From Lepas anatifera (lineage: Eukaryota > Arthropoda > Thecostraca > Lepadidae): a stretch of 64,000 bases of DNA. The notes beneath the pieces are model-generated. The model was not told the DNA's origin. It did no database searches and saw only the letters and a list, made by a program, of their open reading frames with translations. The translations under genes were made by a program, and so were the position numbers. Shown here piece by piece: positions 1-11,449 of this stretch. Within the stretch, counting starts at the first letter, position 1, and every line of letters starts with the position of its first letter. Location of the stretch: contig JAOTON010001351.1 of NCBI GenBank assembly GCA_034440635.1, positions 62,001 through 126,000 on the forward strand, written 5' to 3'.

Positions 1-1394
1 GCCCCCCCTCCGCCCCTCCCCCCTCCACCCCTCCGCCACGCCGGAACGTGATAGCCCCCGCACTGTGACACGGGTGCCTCTGTTTTACTTTCCCGGCATC
101 ATCATTCGCTCGTTTAGGCTTTATCAGCATGTCCCATCTCATTTCTGTGTGTTTGGTTTTATCCCAATTGTAAAATGTACAATACATATGTATGGATGTA
201 ACATAAGGCTGTACTAGTGCAGTGATCCTTAGGCCGTCTGCTTACCTATCTTAGGTGTTAACAATATGAAATTTATGGCAAGAACGCATACTTTTGAATT
301 TTTTTCGAAAGATCATCTATGAAGCAAACCTTTTGAGGTGTTTGAAAGCTCAATTTCAACTGCGAACAGCTCAAGCTAGGTCACAAGAAAGGTTAAAACC
401 AATAAAAGGTCAAATTTTAACCATTTAAACCTTTCCTTATTCCAAAATAATGCATGGTTCAAGACCAGTCCAATGGTACAAAACAATTAATCAGGCTATG
501 CGTCTTTGAGCTATGAAGCATTCAAAATGAGTATAAAAGGTGACCTCCCGAAAATGCCTCGGGCTATAACGCGGTCACCGTTGGTTGGACCATTCTCACA
601 GCTGTGTTCATGGCCCAACACTATCCCGGAGACAAAGTTTCATTTTTTTAGACATGGTGGTGTCAAGCCTTGGTCGACTTGTCCTGGAATTCCCCATCTG
701 TCACCAAAAAGGGGCTTGACCTTGCTATCACCAGCATTGCTGGACTTGCCAACAGTAGGCTCATGTCTTTAAAAGATGCACCAAATGAGTATTGTTGTTG
801 CTGTTAGGCTAATAGAGGTTGCTGCAACCCGAAAAGTGCATCAACCCTGCTGTACAGTATGTGATGTATATTGTGGCCATGAATATAAATTTAAAGCATG
901 AAAACAGATTTCAGACTTAATTGAACTGGAGGTATACTTTACTGTTTGTCACCGGCATTGCTGACAATTTTGCACTTTTTCTGACCTTTGTCTGGAGCTT
1001 TAAACGGCTGGACGCAGCAGTATCATGTTTGCTTGACACATTGAACAGACCCGACTTGGGCATAAACAATTTCAAAGTGTACGTACAAGAGGGCTCTCGA
1101 CATCTGGGACAAATGAAATTGTTTTTCGGATTCAGCATATTCCTGCTCATAAACTGACATGGGAAGGGCTATCTCCGGCAAAAAATCATTTGGATGAAAT
1201 AACACCACCCCGTATCAATAGCCGCACTAGTAAACTGTACTGGCAAGTCTGTAAACATTTTAGTGGTGTACCATTCAACGTGTTCACCCCCTATCCATAC
1301 ATTCGGAAAGGAGAAGCAATAGGAAAATTGATCGGGCCATTTATGAACTAAACGACACTAAGAGATTTTGATGTAATGTTTGTTACCAAGGCTG
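1..1394. other. Unassigned repeat-like DNA
   Basis: No gene is recognised here. The first 60 bases are a C-rich low-complexity run. The short open frames (for example 506-772 and 921-1157) have no familiar motifs, no splice context and similar-length frames on the opposite strand, so I treat them as chance. A patch at about 370-430 contains AGGTCA-type words like the TTAA elements downstream, which may mark an old relic. Confidence 0.4.
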
Positions 1395-2124
1395 TTATAA
1401 CACGCACATTGACGGTGGGTCTGAGCCACCTCCACTTTGACTTGGGGGCGGGTAACCGCCCCCTAAGATCTCGAGAACCATGCTAGATAGCGAAAAACGA
1501 TGAATGGCGTTGGTTAGCCCATCCACTTCTCTATCGAAAATATTTGAGACATTTTTTCAGGTCACGTTTAAGGTCAGTAGAGGTCAAGACACGCCGTCCT
1601 TGCTAGGTCAAATCAGGTCAAATATGGTCTTTGACCTGACCTGAGGTCAGGTCAATGTCATATTAGGTCAAAATTCATATCATTAGAACTGCAAAGACAA
1701 GGCAAATCTAATGAAGTTAAAAGAAAGGCACTATCACCATCCATTACTAAGTTATTCAGTTTAAACCTTTTTCACATGTATTTCCAATGGAGAAGTCATG
1801 GCTCGTACCTGACCTTAGGTCATCGATGTCAAAAATGCCAGAATTTATTTTAGGGCACTCGGTGGGCCTATTATGTGATGTGAGTTTCAATCGATTAAGG
1901 TCACCTTGTTCTGACTTATACTATCTTAAGTTTTGTAGGTCGAGTCACTTGACCTGTACTGTTGACCTGACCTGAGATGACCTAACCGTAAAATTTTGAC
2001 AAAAGTTGTAAAAATGATTAGAAGGGATACCAAATACGGCGGCGCTACGCGCTACGGTTTTTATGCTGTCTTGAAAAAACCTGAGGGGGCGGGTATCCGC
2101 CCCGCCCGTCAATGTGCGTGATAA
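1395..2124 (+). mobile_element. TTAA-type nonautonomous element, family 1, copy 1
   Basis: The ends are inverted: the left end reads AACACGCACATTGACGG and the right end is its complement, CCGTCAATGTGCGTG, inside TTAT-like flanks (degenerate TTAA). Just inside each end is a GC-rich palindromic block (GGGCGGGTAACCGCCC type). The interior matches the other family members at 7.0, 45.6, 60.8 and 62.7 kb but has lost roughly 120 bases at about 1600, where the intact copy has the AATGATATATAATTTGACC segment. AGGTCA/TGACCT words are dense. There is no transposase frame. The TTAA duplication suggests piggyBac-type mobilisation (inference). Confidence 0.8.
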
Positions 2125-2229
2125 CAAGTCAATCAGAGGCTGATTACCACGAACCCGTCACTGAGGACATATACATCCTGTGCAACTAATTCCTTGGAGT
2201 TTGACGTTGCAGTGTGTTACATCGTTATA

Positions 2230-2965
2230 GGATATCCTGTAGCGTTCCAATTTTGAGGCAGTAGCGCAACCAAGTGGGGGGGGGGCAGAGGCCATGCCCG
2301 CGAAATTTTTCGGGCAGACTTTGAGGTAAAAAGGAAAAAAATATAGATATATGTATCAAAAATAAAAAGTAATGGTGTTATAGCAGAAAGAATGAAGAGG
2401 AGGGGCACACCCTGATCGACATTAGGGGCACACAATTTGAGCACACATTGGACCAGCGGCGTAGCCAAAGGGGGTCCTAGGGGTTCGCGGACCTCCTTGA
2501 GCCGATATTAAGCACTGCACAGGATTCTCGGATCAGGGGGGCCCACCTTGATCAGGGGGCACACCTCGGGGGAGGCACACCTTGATTGGTATGATTGGCA
2601 CACATGATTTGGGCACACATTGGACTAGTAACGTAGCCAAGGAGGTCCTAGGGGTCCGCGGACCTCCTTGAACCGATCTTAAGCACTGCAAAGATTCTCA
2701 GATCAGGGGGTCTACCTGGATTAGGACGCCTACCTGGGGGGGGCACACCTTGATTGACATTAGGGACACACAGGATTTGGGCACACATTGGACCAGTGGC
2801 GTAGCCAAGGGGACCCTAGGAGTCTGCGGACCCCCTTGGGCTGATTTTAAGCACTGCAAACGATTCTTTGATCAGGAGGGCCCACCTTGATCAGGAGGCC
2901 CACCTCGGGGGGGGGGCACACCTTGATCGATAAAGGGGCAGACAGGTTTTGGACACACATTGGAC
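2230..2965 (+). repeat. Four-unit tandem repeat, period about 170 bp
   Basis: A block containing CACATTGGACCAGYGGCGTAG recurs near 2443, 2612, 2783 and 2953, so the period is about 170 bp. Each unit also holds GCACACCTTGATC and a CAAGGGGGTCC-like stretch. The CAGTGGCGTAGCCAAGG word resembles animal hAT MITE termini, so the array may be a tandemly duplicated MITE fragment (inference). No coding. Confidence 0.75.
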
Positions 2966-3276
2966 CAGTGGCGTAGTTATATGGGGGACCCCAGAATTAG
3001 TTTCATGTGTGCCGCCAAGTGTTGCCCTCAGGGGGCCCCACAGAGTCAAGGGCGTCTCTCTCAGGAGCCAATATTTCCTTTCAGGGGCCCCGAAAAATAT
3101 TTGGGGACCCGAAAGTTATACTCATGGATGCTTCTGAGTATTGGTCTCAGGGGGCCCCCGAGAGATAATCTTGGGAACTCTCGAGTTAGCCTCTGGTTGT
3201 GCCCCCGAGTTTTGGTCTATGGGACCCCTGAGAGTCAGTCCCGGGGAGCAGCCCAAAATTAGTATCAGAGGACCTC
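2966..3276 (+). repeat. Degenerate GGGGCCCC/GTCTCAGG array (left part)
   Basis: Irregular units of roughly 25-32 bp carry a GGGGCCCC-type core plus GAGAGTTAGTCTCAGG-like spacer. The array is cut by the CACTG element that starts at 3277 and resumes directly after it. Open frames across it are by-products of the repeat. Confidence 0.7.
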
Positions 3277-4974
3277 CACTGAGAAAATTTTTTACTCCCT
3301 AAAGGAGTAAAGTGGTCGTAGGTCTATTTGTCCCCCCACCACAACACTTACCCTACCCACCGATTACTCTAACGTTATTCCTTAGGTTCACCTGAGTTAC
3401 CTCACAGTTATGCTTAAATGACACACTAATTACCCCTTATGGACACCAAAAATACACTGGACTAACCCTTATGATACCGTCTCACTGAAATTGTTTTTAC
3501 TCCCTGCAGGAGTAAACTCCTTCTTTACACCTATTTTACCCCCCTGTTTACGCTCACCTTTACTTAACAAATCCCAAAGTTACGCCAGTTCCACCTGTCA
3601 GTTATCCCCAAATGACACCATCAATACCCCATCGTTACACCTAATATACTAACGCTGGCGGATCTAGGCGGGGGGGATTTCCCCCTTTCCTCAGACCCCT
3701 GATTTTCCAAGAACACATTTTTCACGATTTTCGGCCCCTTACCCCCTCCCCCAAACGTCGGACTAGCTCCACCCCTGGATACGTATGACTTAGCCCTATG
3801 ATGTCCTCCTTATTACTGCTTAAAATGCGGCACTTCCTCCTCAAATCCAATTAAGAGAAATACAACGAAATTTCTTTATTCCACACCAACCAAGCATTGC
3901 CGGAGCCTACCGCTGCGAAGGAGCTCGTCCAACGACTACCAAAAACGAAATGAGGACGGATATCACCGTTCTGTATGAGTGGGCATAATACGAAACAAAA
4001 CCTTACAAGCGCACTGATCCATTGGCGGACGCAAGGGGGGAGCACTCCGGCCATGCCCCCCAAAGTACTAAAGGGGGGCAAAACTATCTTTTGACCCCCC
4101 TCAAACGCCCCTCAAAAATATTCGCTCGCTCCTCCCCCCAGGAGAGCGATTATGTATTTGGAGAGATAGCTTATACTAGGTCTGTCGAGCACTGAAAAAG
4201 GTGTTTACAGTAGGTCTGTAGAGCAAAAGAATCTTTGCTCCCACCCCCCCCTCCCCGGAGGAGAGGCAGACATGGGTTTGGCCCCCTAAAACTCGGGCCT
4301 CGTCCGCCCCTGCACTGATGATGTACATACACTGATCTATTGTCCTAAGATTTCTGCTTCGTTGTATCCTCTCCTATCATGAAAATATTGATATGAGAAT
4401 GCCAAAACAGATCATTGATACAGAGGACATACCAACGTCGCCACGCCTTCTTCTTGATTCACACTGTCTTGCCCATTCAGGAGAGGTATTTGGCTTGTTT
4501 CAGCATCCAAAAGAGAACACGATTGTTTGAAAATATCTTGAATAGAATCTAAATAATAACACTCAGTAATTACAATAAACAATGACAAAGTTCACGCGAC
4601 CGATGATTACTCTGCACCCTGCGTAAATGAACTGCACAAAGATGGCGGCCGAACGCGCAATTCAACAGGGTACCGTTGGTGTAAGAATGTGGTAGCGGTG
4701 GTGTCATATCGGAGTAATATGTGCCGCAACAATAGCGTATGGACTGGATTATCCAAGAGTCTTTCTGGCGTAAAATGGTAGTAACTATGCATTTTGATCT
4801 GTGTGAGTATCCAGAGAGTATCAGTGTGGACAAGTACTCCCATTGAATGCCCTTCAGCTCCGCTTACACCGCAATTATTCCACCGAGGTATTGTTTATTA
4901 TTGATAAGCCGGGAGTAGCAGTGTGATATGGATCGAGTTGAAGTGTATGTTGAGAGTGAAAACTTTTTTCAGTG
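3277..4974 (+). mobile_element. Nonautonomous CACTG-ended (CACTA/EnSpm-like) element, copy 1
   Basis: The element starts CACTGAGAAAATTTTTTACT and ends with a sequence whose complement is CACTGAAAAAAGTTTTCACT, so terminal inverted repeats of about 23 bp are visible. The flanking dinucleotide is TC on both sides (3275-3276 and 4975-4976), a 2-bp target duplication. CACTR ends with 2-3 bp duplications are the hallmark of the CACTA/EnSpm group. A subterminal block near 3484 repeats the CACTGAAATT...TTTACTCC motif. A near-identical copy in the same orientation lies at 39211-40893. No transposase frame is present. The flanks before and after belong to one GGGCCC array, which confirms insertion. Confidence 0.85.
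4019..4311. mobile_element. hAT-type MITE nested in the CACTG element
   Basis: The 8-bp sequence GCACTGAT occurs at 4011-4018 and again at 4312-4319. Between them the ends are inverted around a GGCGGACG core (left CATTGGCGGACGC, right CGTCCGCCCC). An 8-bp duplication plus CA-type ends with GGCGGA cores fits hAT MITEs. The same insertion is present at the same internal position of the second CACTG copy. Confidence 0.75.
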
Positions 4975-5870
4975 TCCGGGAGTCAGTCTCAGGGGCATCC
5001 GAGAGCTAAGCTTGGGGCTCTGAGAGTAGTTCACAGAGGTGTGCTCCTAGTTTTCGTCTAATGGGCCCGAGAGTATGTCTCAGGGGCCCCGAGTTGGCCT
5101 CAGGCCCCTGAGAGCTAATCTGGGGCCTCCGAGGGTTAGTCTCAGGAGCGCCCAACGCTCAGTCTCAGGGGTACTTCCCCCGAGTGTTAGTCTCAGGAGT
5201 GGGGGCAGAGTTAGTCTCAGAGGCTATCGGGAGTCATTCCCAACCCCCTCTTTTCTCAGGGATATTCTCAGGGGGCGCCTCATTTTTGGTCTAATGCACA
5301 TATAGCCTCAGCAGTTGACGTGCTCTAAAATCTCAATCATCATCACAAGTTTTGGTCTAACCGGCTCCGGGAATCAGTCTCAGGGGTCTCCTGAGAGCTA
5401 TTCGGAGGAAGCGCCCAAAATGAGTCTTATGAGTGCCGCCAAGTGTTGGTATCACGGGGCCCCCAGAGCTAGGCGCCCCCAGAGAACTTATCTCGGAAGT
5501 CCGAATTATTTTCAGGGGCCATTCAGTTTTGGTGTAAGAAAGGCCCCGAGAGTCATTCTCAGAGACCCGACAATTAGTCTCAGGGGTGCTGGTGTAGGAG
5601 GCCTCTGGAAGGTAGTCTCAGGGGCCCCTGGTGTTGCCCTCAAGTGTTCCTGAGAGCTAGTCTCAGCGAGACTCCCTGAGCCTCAATCCCTTCCTCTCTC
5701 CGCTCAGAGTTAGCCTCAGGGCCTCCTGAAAGTAAGTTCCAGGGGGCCCCAGAAGGCAGCCGTAGGGTACTTCCAAATACTGGTTTTGGTGAACCGAAGT
5801 ACTGATTTGCGGTACAAGTGTTGGTTTCGGGGGTCCCTAACTATTGGTTTCGGCGCCATGTCAAGTGCTA
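4975..5870 (+). repeat. Degenerate GGGGCCCC/GTCTCAGG array (right part)
   Basis: This is the continuation of the array interrupted at 3276. Irregular units contain AGTCTCAGGGG..CCCCGAGAG. Spacing is too variable for a simple satellite. Frames at 5075-5305 and 5315-5653 read through it and are artefacts. Confidence 0.7.
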
Positions 5871-7007
5871 GGGACAAGGCTGGAGATCTCTTTTCGACCC
5901 AGGGGGAGGGGGGAGGGCGTCGTCTTGGGTGCCTAAGCGCTGGTACAGCAATACAAGCCATATATAAAGCCTATTGGAGATCCAAAGTCCAAGGGAGTCC
6001 TGTACCCCAACCCCGCGGGATCTCCACCCATGACTAGGGAGGAGTAAGTTAGCGGTTTCATGAGTAGAACCGTTCAAGGAATAGGTATTATATAGCATCT
6101 GGGGCACACTCCCATATCCCTTATATTGAGCGTTATTTTTCCTCTCCATGTCTTCTAGAATTTAGAACACAAATAAAATATATTGTTTGAGATCCAATGC
6201 ATCTACGCTCATTGCGTTCAAAAAAGACAAATCGAAACATGCTGTTCTGGCACCTGCACCGAAGGAAATGTAAAAATTAGTATATATTTTATAATCTAGA
6301 AGTGGAAATCGAATAGGGAAGTCGGAACTTAAGCTGATTCTGGATTGATAAGCTTGATCTGAATCTCTTTCTTCCTAAATATTTTGTAATAATTTTTATT
6401 TAAATGTCTTTGTAGGAAATTAGATACACAAGGATGATGACAGAAATTAACGAACAAAATTCTAAGAAGAAAAATGCATGAAAAGTTGAAAATAATAATT
6501 GCAAGGTAAGCCAATGCGATAAATATCTCGGGCGCCTATTGTCTTGATAATTTGGTCATCTACAACATAAAAAAGGATAAGAAAATAGCTGTGGTTAATT
6601 GAACAGGACCAGTCTGCGGAATAGACGTCATATAACGTCCGGGACACATTTTCATTCCTCACATTTTCGCGGGACACATTTTCATATCCCTTGTATTTTA
6701 CTTCATTTGTCTTTTCGTTTCTTTGGAAATTTCCTGATTAGAGAGTTCATGAGTTCGGTGCTCGCAAAGTATTGGTTATAATTTCCCGTAGAGGAGACTG
6801 TCATTTCTTTGCGCTCAAAACGATTAACCTTCAATACCTACAATACCTTCTAGATCAAAGCTTGTGCGGCTGATCAGTTTGATAGCCAGAGTGAATTGAG
6901 GTAGAGTCAAGTTTAACATTATTTACGCAGCAGCATGGCATTTCCCGGAATGTGCCATAAAGCTAGCTGTTTTTATAACCACATTGTGATATGCATTTGT
7001 GACAGCT
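5871..7007. other. Unassigned; diverged internal duplication
   Basis: No gene is seen. Two diverged blocks about 540 bp apart (near 6055-6190 and 6595-6730) share the order GGAATAG..GTCATATA..GGGACACA..CATATCCCTT, suggesting an old direct duplication or two copies of one repeat. Confidence 0.4.
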
Positions 7008-7558
7008 TTAACACGCACATTGACGGGGGTCTGAGCCACCTTCGCTTTGACGGGGGGGCGGGTACCCCCCCCCTAAGATCTCGAGAACCACCTAGGTAGC
7101 GAAAAACGGTAAACGGCGTTGGGTAGCCAATCCACTTCTCCATCGAAAATATTTGAACCATTTTTTTATCAGGTCACATTTAAGGTCAAGAGAGGTCAAA
7201 ACATGCCGTGATAGGGATAACATGTAAATTAAGGTTTTCGGTCATTAAATCTGAGCAAGTAAAGATAGAGCAAAACGACTTCAACTATATGAATCCTTCC
7301 AGCAAGCCCAGTCGAATGATATATGATTTGACCTTGCTGGGTCAAATCAAGGATTTGACCTGACCTGGGTCAAATTATTTAAAATGCATATTATTAGAAC
7401 CGCAAAGACAAAGGCAGTCTAATGCAGCTAAAATCAACGCTCTATCAAAATCCGTTCCTGACTTATGCAATAAAAACCATTTTTCCCATGTATTTCCAAT
7501 GGAGAGGTCATGCTTCGTACCTGACTTTAGGTCATCGATATCAAAAATACCGGAACTT
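7008..7558 (+). mobile_element. TTAA family 1 element, copy 2 (right part lost)
   Basis: The copy begins TTAACACGCACATTGACGGG, followed by the GTCTGAGCCACC, GGGCGGGTACCC and AGGTCA-rich parts in the family order. It stops after the ATCAAAAATACCGGAAC segment, where a palindromic Penelope-like piece begins. The rest of the element is not recovered on the far side. Confidence 0.8.
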
Positions 7559-7656
7559 TAAAATTAAAAATAATAATTCAAAAAATAAAAAATACCGGAA
7601 ATTCAAAGTATGCACGAAAACCGCAATGGAAGCCTCAAAAACAGTGCGGACTTAAA

Positions 7657-7806
7657 CATAGGCGTAGGAACGTCCAGAATATTGGGGGGGGCAGCGGGCA
7701 TTTTGAAGTCATTTCTTTCCAGTCAACGCCATAGGGTTAATGGTTGAGAATCATGAATATTGGGGGGGGCATGACCCCCCTGGCCCACCCCGTTCCTACG
7801 CCTATG
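7657..7806. mobile_element. hAT-type MITE, 150 bp, exact 8-bp duplication
   Basis: Terminal inverted repeats CATAGGCGTAGGAACG are perfect for 16 bp, and GACTTAAA flanks the element at 7649-7656 and 7807-7814. It splits the left arm of the surrounding palindrome, since the right arm reads straight through the empty site. Related internal sequence (CAACGCCATAGGGTTAATGG) occurs near 27990, so the family has other copies. Confidence 0.9.
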
Positions 7807-7854
7807 GACTTAAATAAAAGGGAAATGACAGTCAGGGCAAGGTAAAACACGACG

Positions 7855-7877
7855 TTTCGGTCATGGACCATCATCAG
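7855..7877 (-). ncRNA. Hammerhead-like core, left arm of PLE-4
   Basis: On the minus strand this reads CTGATGA, one extra base, a GGTC-CAT-GACC hairpin, then GAAAC. That is the order of a hammerhead ribozyme core. The extra base before stem II departs from the canonical core, and I see no convincing stems I and III, so catalytic activity is doubtful. Confidence 0.4.
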
Positions 7878-7934
7878 GTGTAAGGCAGAGCCCTGCAGAA
7901 CACCACGAAAGTAAGAAAAAGAGCTGCCTTACAC

Positions 7935-7957
7935 CTGAAGATAGTCCATGACCGAAA
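7935..7957 (+). ncRNA. Hammerhead-like core, right arm of PLE-4
   Basis: Reads CTGAAGA, then TAGTCCATGACC, then GAAAC. Position 7 of the core is variable in hammerheads, so CTGAAGA is acceptable. Stem II keeps GTC/GAC pairing. It is the mirror copy of the motif at 7855-7877. Confidence 0.4.
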
Positions 7958-8062
7958 CGTCGTGTTTCACTTTTCCCTGACTTTCATTTCCCTTTTATTT
8001 AGATCCGAACTGTTCTTGAGACTTCCATTACGGTTTCAGTGTATCCTTTGAATTTTAGTTCA

Positions 8063-8499
8063 CACATACAGTTGTAGTTTACGCACAGAATCTTAGTTTT
8101 TCGACCGAGTTTGGTTTTTTTTGTTTAGCAGCGTTTTAGTTCATTCCACATCTCACCTGTGCTTTTGCACCCTTTTTGGGTTCATCTAAGCTGTTTTATG
8201 TTCTTTTTGTTACTTTCGTGGTGTTCCGCTGGGATCTGTTGTGGGATTCCAAGTATTTTTAGTTTTTTTCTGGGGATCTTCTCACACCTGTCGCCTTTTA
8301 CTCTTCACTTTTCTCATCTAGGGCCTTAGGTCATTTCCCTTGACATATCCAGCATCATGGTGGCCTATCTGCAACAAGCCCTCCGGGAACTCAACATTGT
8401 ACATTTTGGCATACACAAAACCTATTGGAGCACACACAGCCAGCACTTCAGACACACGTTAACTGGCATTTGGGAATGGGTAAGCTCAGGATTTAGAGG
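8063..8499. other. Unassigned, T-rich flank
   Basis: A T-rich stretch that includes GTTACTTTCGTGGTGTTC, the complement of a word in the centre of PLE-4. It may be a further piece of the same retroelement. No gene is seen. Confidence 0.35.
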
Positions 8500-9375
8500 A
8501 CACGTTTTAGAGGCCCCCAGAGTTGCTCTCATAGGCCCCGAATAGTTAGTCTCGGGGGCCCCCAGAATCGGTCTAGTTGGTCTCAGGGTCCCAAGAGTTG
8601 TTATCGGGGGCCCTAGAGTTGATCTCGTAGGGCCCTCAAGAGTTAGCATAGGGCTCCCCAGTCAGTCTCGAGCTCCTCAGAGTCGTTCTCAGGGCCCCAA
8701 GAGTTGTTCTCGGGGGAGGGGGAGAGCAAGTGCTAGTCTCGGGATCCACAATTGGTCTCAGAGAGTATCTTAAGAGCTAATATTGGGCCCCCACAGTCGG
8801 TCTCGAGCCGGTCTCGGGGGCCTGGAGTAGTTCTGGGGGACCAAGAGTTGGTCTCGAAGGACCTTCAATGATTCGTCTCGGGGGCCCCAGAGTTGGTCTC
8901 AGGAGGCCCACAAGTGTCGGTCTCAGAGCCCAAAGTTTTGGTCTCGATCTCCGAAAAGCTGGCCCCAGAAGGCCCTCAGAAGCGGTGTTGGACCCCCAGC
9001 TGTTTTCGCGGGCCCCTAATGGGTGGTCTCAGGAATGTCACGATTTGTTATTGGGGGATCAATAGTTGGTCTTGGGACCCCCAGGGTCGGTCTTGGGAGC
9101 CTCCAAAGCTGGTCTTGAAAGGCCTCGGCAATGGTCTTGAGGGCCCTCAGAAGTTTGTCTCGAGCCCGTCTAATTGGTCTCTGGACGCGCACAAGGGTTA
9201 GTCTCCGGGGCTCAAAGTTTTAGTCTGGGGCCCCAGGAGCAGATATCGGAGATCCCCAAGAGTCCCTTCCGTGGGCTCTAAAGCTGGTTTCCGGGGCCTC
9301 AAGAGTTGGTCTTGAGGGCCTCAGTGATGGGGTCGGTGGCCCAAGAGTAGGTCTTGAGTGCTCACAGGGTTGATC
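8500..9375 (+). repeat. Degenerate GGGCCC/GTTGGTCTCGG array
   Basis: About 30 irregular units of 26-32 bp of the type GGGGGCCC.AGAGTTGGTCTC. Same style as the arrays at 2.97-3.28 and 4.98-5.87 kb. Long frames on both strands through this block are repeat artefacts. Confidence 0.7.
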
Positions 9376-9737
9376 TCCATCAGCCCCCTCCAACAGCAAG
9401 TGCAGGCCACCGGATGTGACGTCACACCTCGTAGCATAAAACATGGGAAAAATAAATGATTAAATATCCAAATTTATCCAAAAAGAGGCTCAGAATTGAA
9501 AATGGAATGCTTATTCATTGCATTTGAGATAAACTCGATTGCCGTGTATTCCCACAAATTCGTAAGCGGGAAGTGCCATTAGCAGTAATTTAACACACGG
9601 CTCAATGGTGAAGGAATTCCTCCACGCCCGTGTGATGTCACTCGGGCGCAGTAACGGATCTAGGATTTCGTTAAGGGGGGGCCCAGGCTCGGAGGGAGCC
9701 GAACCTGGGGGACGCCGAACCTGAGAGGCGCCAATTT

Positions 9738-10237
9738 CAGTGGCGGATCTAGCCGGTCGGTTTGGGAGGGGCAGACCAAAGTCGAAAAGAAAAAACGTCA
9801 CGCAGTAAAAAGCTGCGCTACCAATATCACTTGCCGGTAGAATTTTGGGTATTTGAGGCGAAAAGCTAAAAAAACGTCACTGGGCGAAAACTATGGGCTC
9901 GAGATACTTCTTCCTATCCAAGGCTGGCTATACTATGACTGGCTATATTATAACTGAGAATTATTGATATTTACTCCATGATTCTGATGAAGGGCTGTGC
10001 CCGAATATATAATCTTCAGTATCTTACATTTCCGGATTTGAGGGGACAGGCCAGGGAACATCTTATCAACTTATGTTCTGTTTGAAGTTGAGAGTTGAAA
10101 CTCCAAAATCTTGCTTATAAACTAAAAAGGAGTAGGGGAAAAAAGGAGGTCGATCGCTTTGGGGGTCAAAATCATAGTGTTGCCCCGAGCTTTTCCGTTT
10201 GGGGAATGCCTTTTTGCCCCCCTTGGATCCGCCACTG
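9738..10237 (-). mobile_element. hAT MITE (CAGTGGCGGATC ends), GCCAATTT duplication
   Basis: GCCAATTT lies at 9730-9737 and 10238-10245, and the element ends are CAGTGGCGGATC and its complement. It is an inverted relative of the element at 19486-19855: both share GCCCC...AAAGTCGAAAAG...GTCGATCGCTTTGGGGG. A fragment of a PLE 3' end (about 9933-10063) is inserted in the middle, replacing a short piece of the MITE. Confidence 0.88.
9933..10063 (+). mobile_element. Solo 3' end of the PLE-3 family
   Basis: About 130 bp closely matches the outermost part of both arms of the PLE at 51.6-56.0 kb, including the CTGATGA, AGGGCTGTGCCC, GAATATATAATC block and the terminal CCAGGGAACATCTTA. It sits inside a hAT MITE. 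It stops at the same base as the big PLE, which independently fixes the 3' terminus. Confidence 0.8.
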
Positions 10238-10559
10238 GCCAATTTACCACCCAAAAGGCGGCCAGTGTCAATGTAAAACGCGTTTAAAAAAGGATTTGTA
10301 AATGCTTATTTTCATGAAAGCTTTCTCTTAGTGAGGACATGTTCACGTTTACCATCAAGCATATTTCGGGCCAGCTAACGACTGGCACCTTGGTAGAAAA
10401 TGCTGAAAGCACCCACTGACACTAACTAAAGCACGATGAGCAAATAATACAGTTATCTTCGGTCATGGCGAAAACTGAGGTGTCGTATCCACCACCACCA
10501 CTTATCACAGTTGTCCTGGCCAACTGCTCCATACTGAAATACCCGATTGATGCTAACCT

Positions 10560-11200
10560 GAGCCTCATAGGCCGCAGAACCTCTGCGGGCCTGGGCCCCT
10601 GAGTTTTTGGTGACTTCCCTGAGTTTATACCAGGTCCCCTCAGCTAATCTGGGACCGCTTTAGTTAACCAGGCCCTCACACTGAACTTGAAACCTATATG
10701 TCGCGGCTGAAGCCTATTAAGCTTTTCGGGGCCCTTTTATTGATATAGGGCCCTCTCAACAGGTCCTGGGCACTCTGAGCTAAAAGCTGGAGCTCTGAGC
10801 TCTGAGCCCCAAGCTGGATTAGTATCCCTTAAGCTGGTCAGGGTCCCCTGGGTTGGTACCGTTTTCGTTTAACTGATATAGATCCCTTCAGCTTGTTTGG
10901 GGCCCGTTGTGCGTATCTGGGCACTAGTTCGTCGAGGCACCCAGCTAGTCTGGCCCTATTAGTTTTATGGGCCTTCTGAGCTGCTGCAGGGTCCCCTCAG
11001 AGTGTCTGGGCCCCATGAGTTGAAAATTGGACCTCTGGGTTAATTGAGTCCCTGAGCTTATTTAGAAACCGTTTGAATATGTAGGCACCCCACGCTGGTC
11101 TTGAGAATCCTGTGTTGGCACTGAGGTCAAATGAGCTCGTCGGGGGCCCTTATCTGGGCTCCCTTAAGTGGCACGGGCCCCTCAGCTGATTTTGGAGACC
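10560..11200. repeat. Degenerate GGGCCCCT/CAGCTAATCTGGG array
   Basis: Irregular units with GGGCCCCTNAGCTNGTCTGG cores, in style like the arrays upstream but with a different spacer and apparently the opposite polarity. No coding. Confidence 0.55.
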
Positions 11201-11449
11201 CAGAATCCCTCCTATACCGGATTCCACCCACGCCAGATTTCCTGACTCCCTGAGGGCCCCTGGGGGCCATTGGGGATTTTTCCCGCGATCAGCGCTGGGG
11301 TCCCTCCCCGAGACAAAGCTTACAACATGTCTCTGTCTCTATACTCTAGCGTCTGCCAGAGTTGAGCTAGAATCATTTTAGGCACAATTCGCTTCCTCTC
11401 GTTACGGCGAATCATCAAATAATGTATAATATGACTATACTAGGTTAAA

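Larger units (their letters stand above)
7598..8062. mobile_element. Penelope-like palindrome (non-coding), PLE-4
   Basis: Two inverted arms meet around 7890-7922. The left arm (about 7598-7889, containing a nested 150-bp MITE) is the complement of the right arm (about 7923-8062). Shared landmarks are ACCGYAATGGAAG, TAAATAAAAGGGAAATG, a GACCGAAACGTCG block and a CTGATGA/CTGAAGA core. The outer edges are the presumptive PLE 3' ends, as in the coding PLEs of this window. No RT remains. Assignment rests on the hammerhead-like core and the shared head-to-head layout. Confidence 0.6.
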
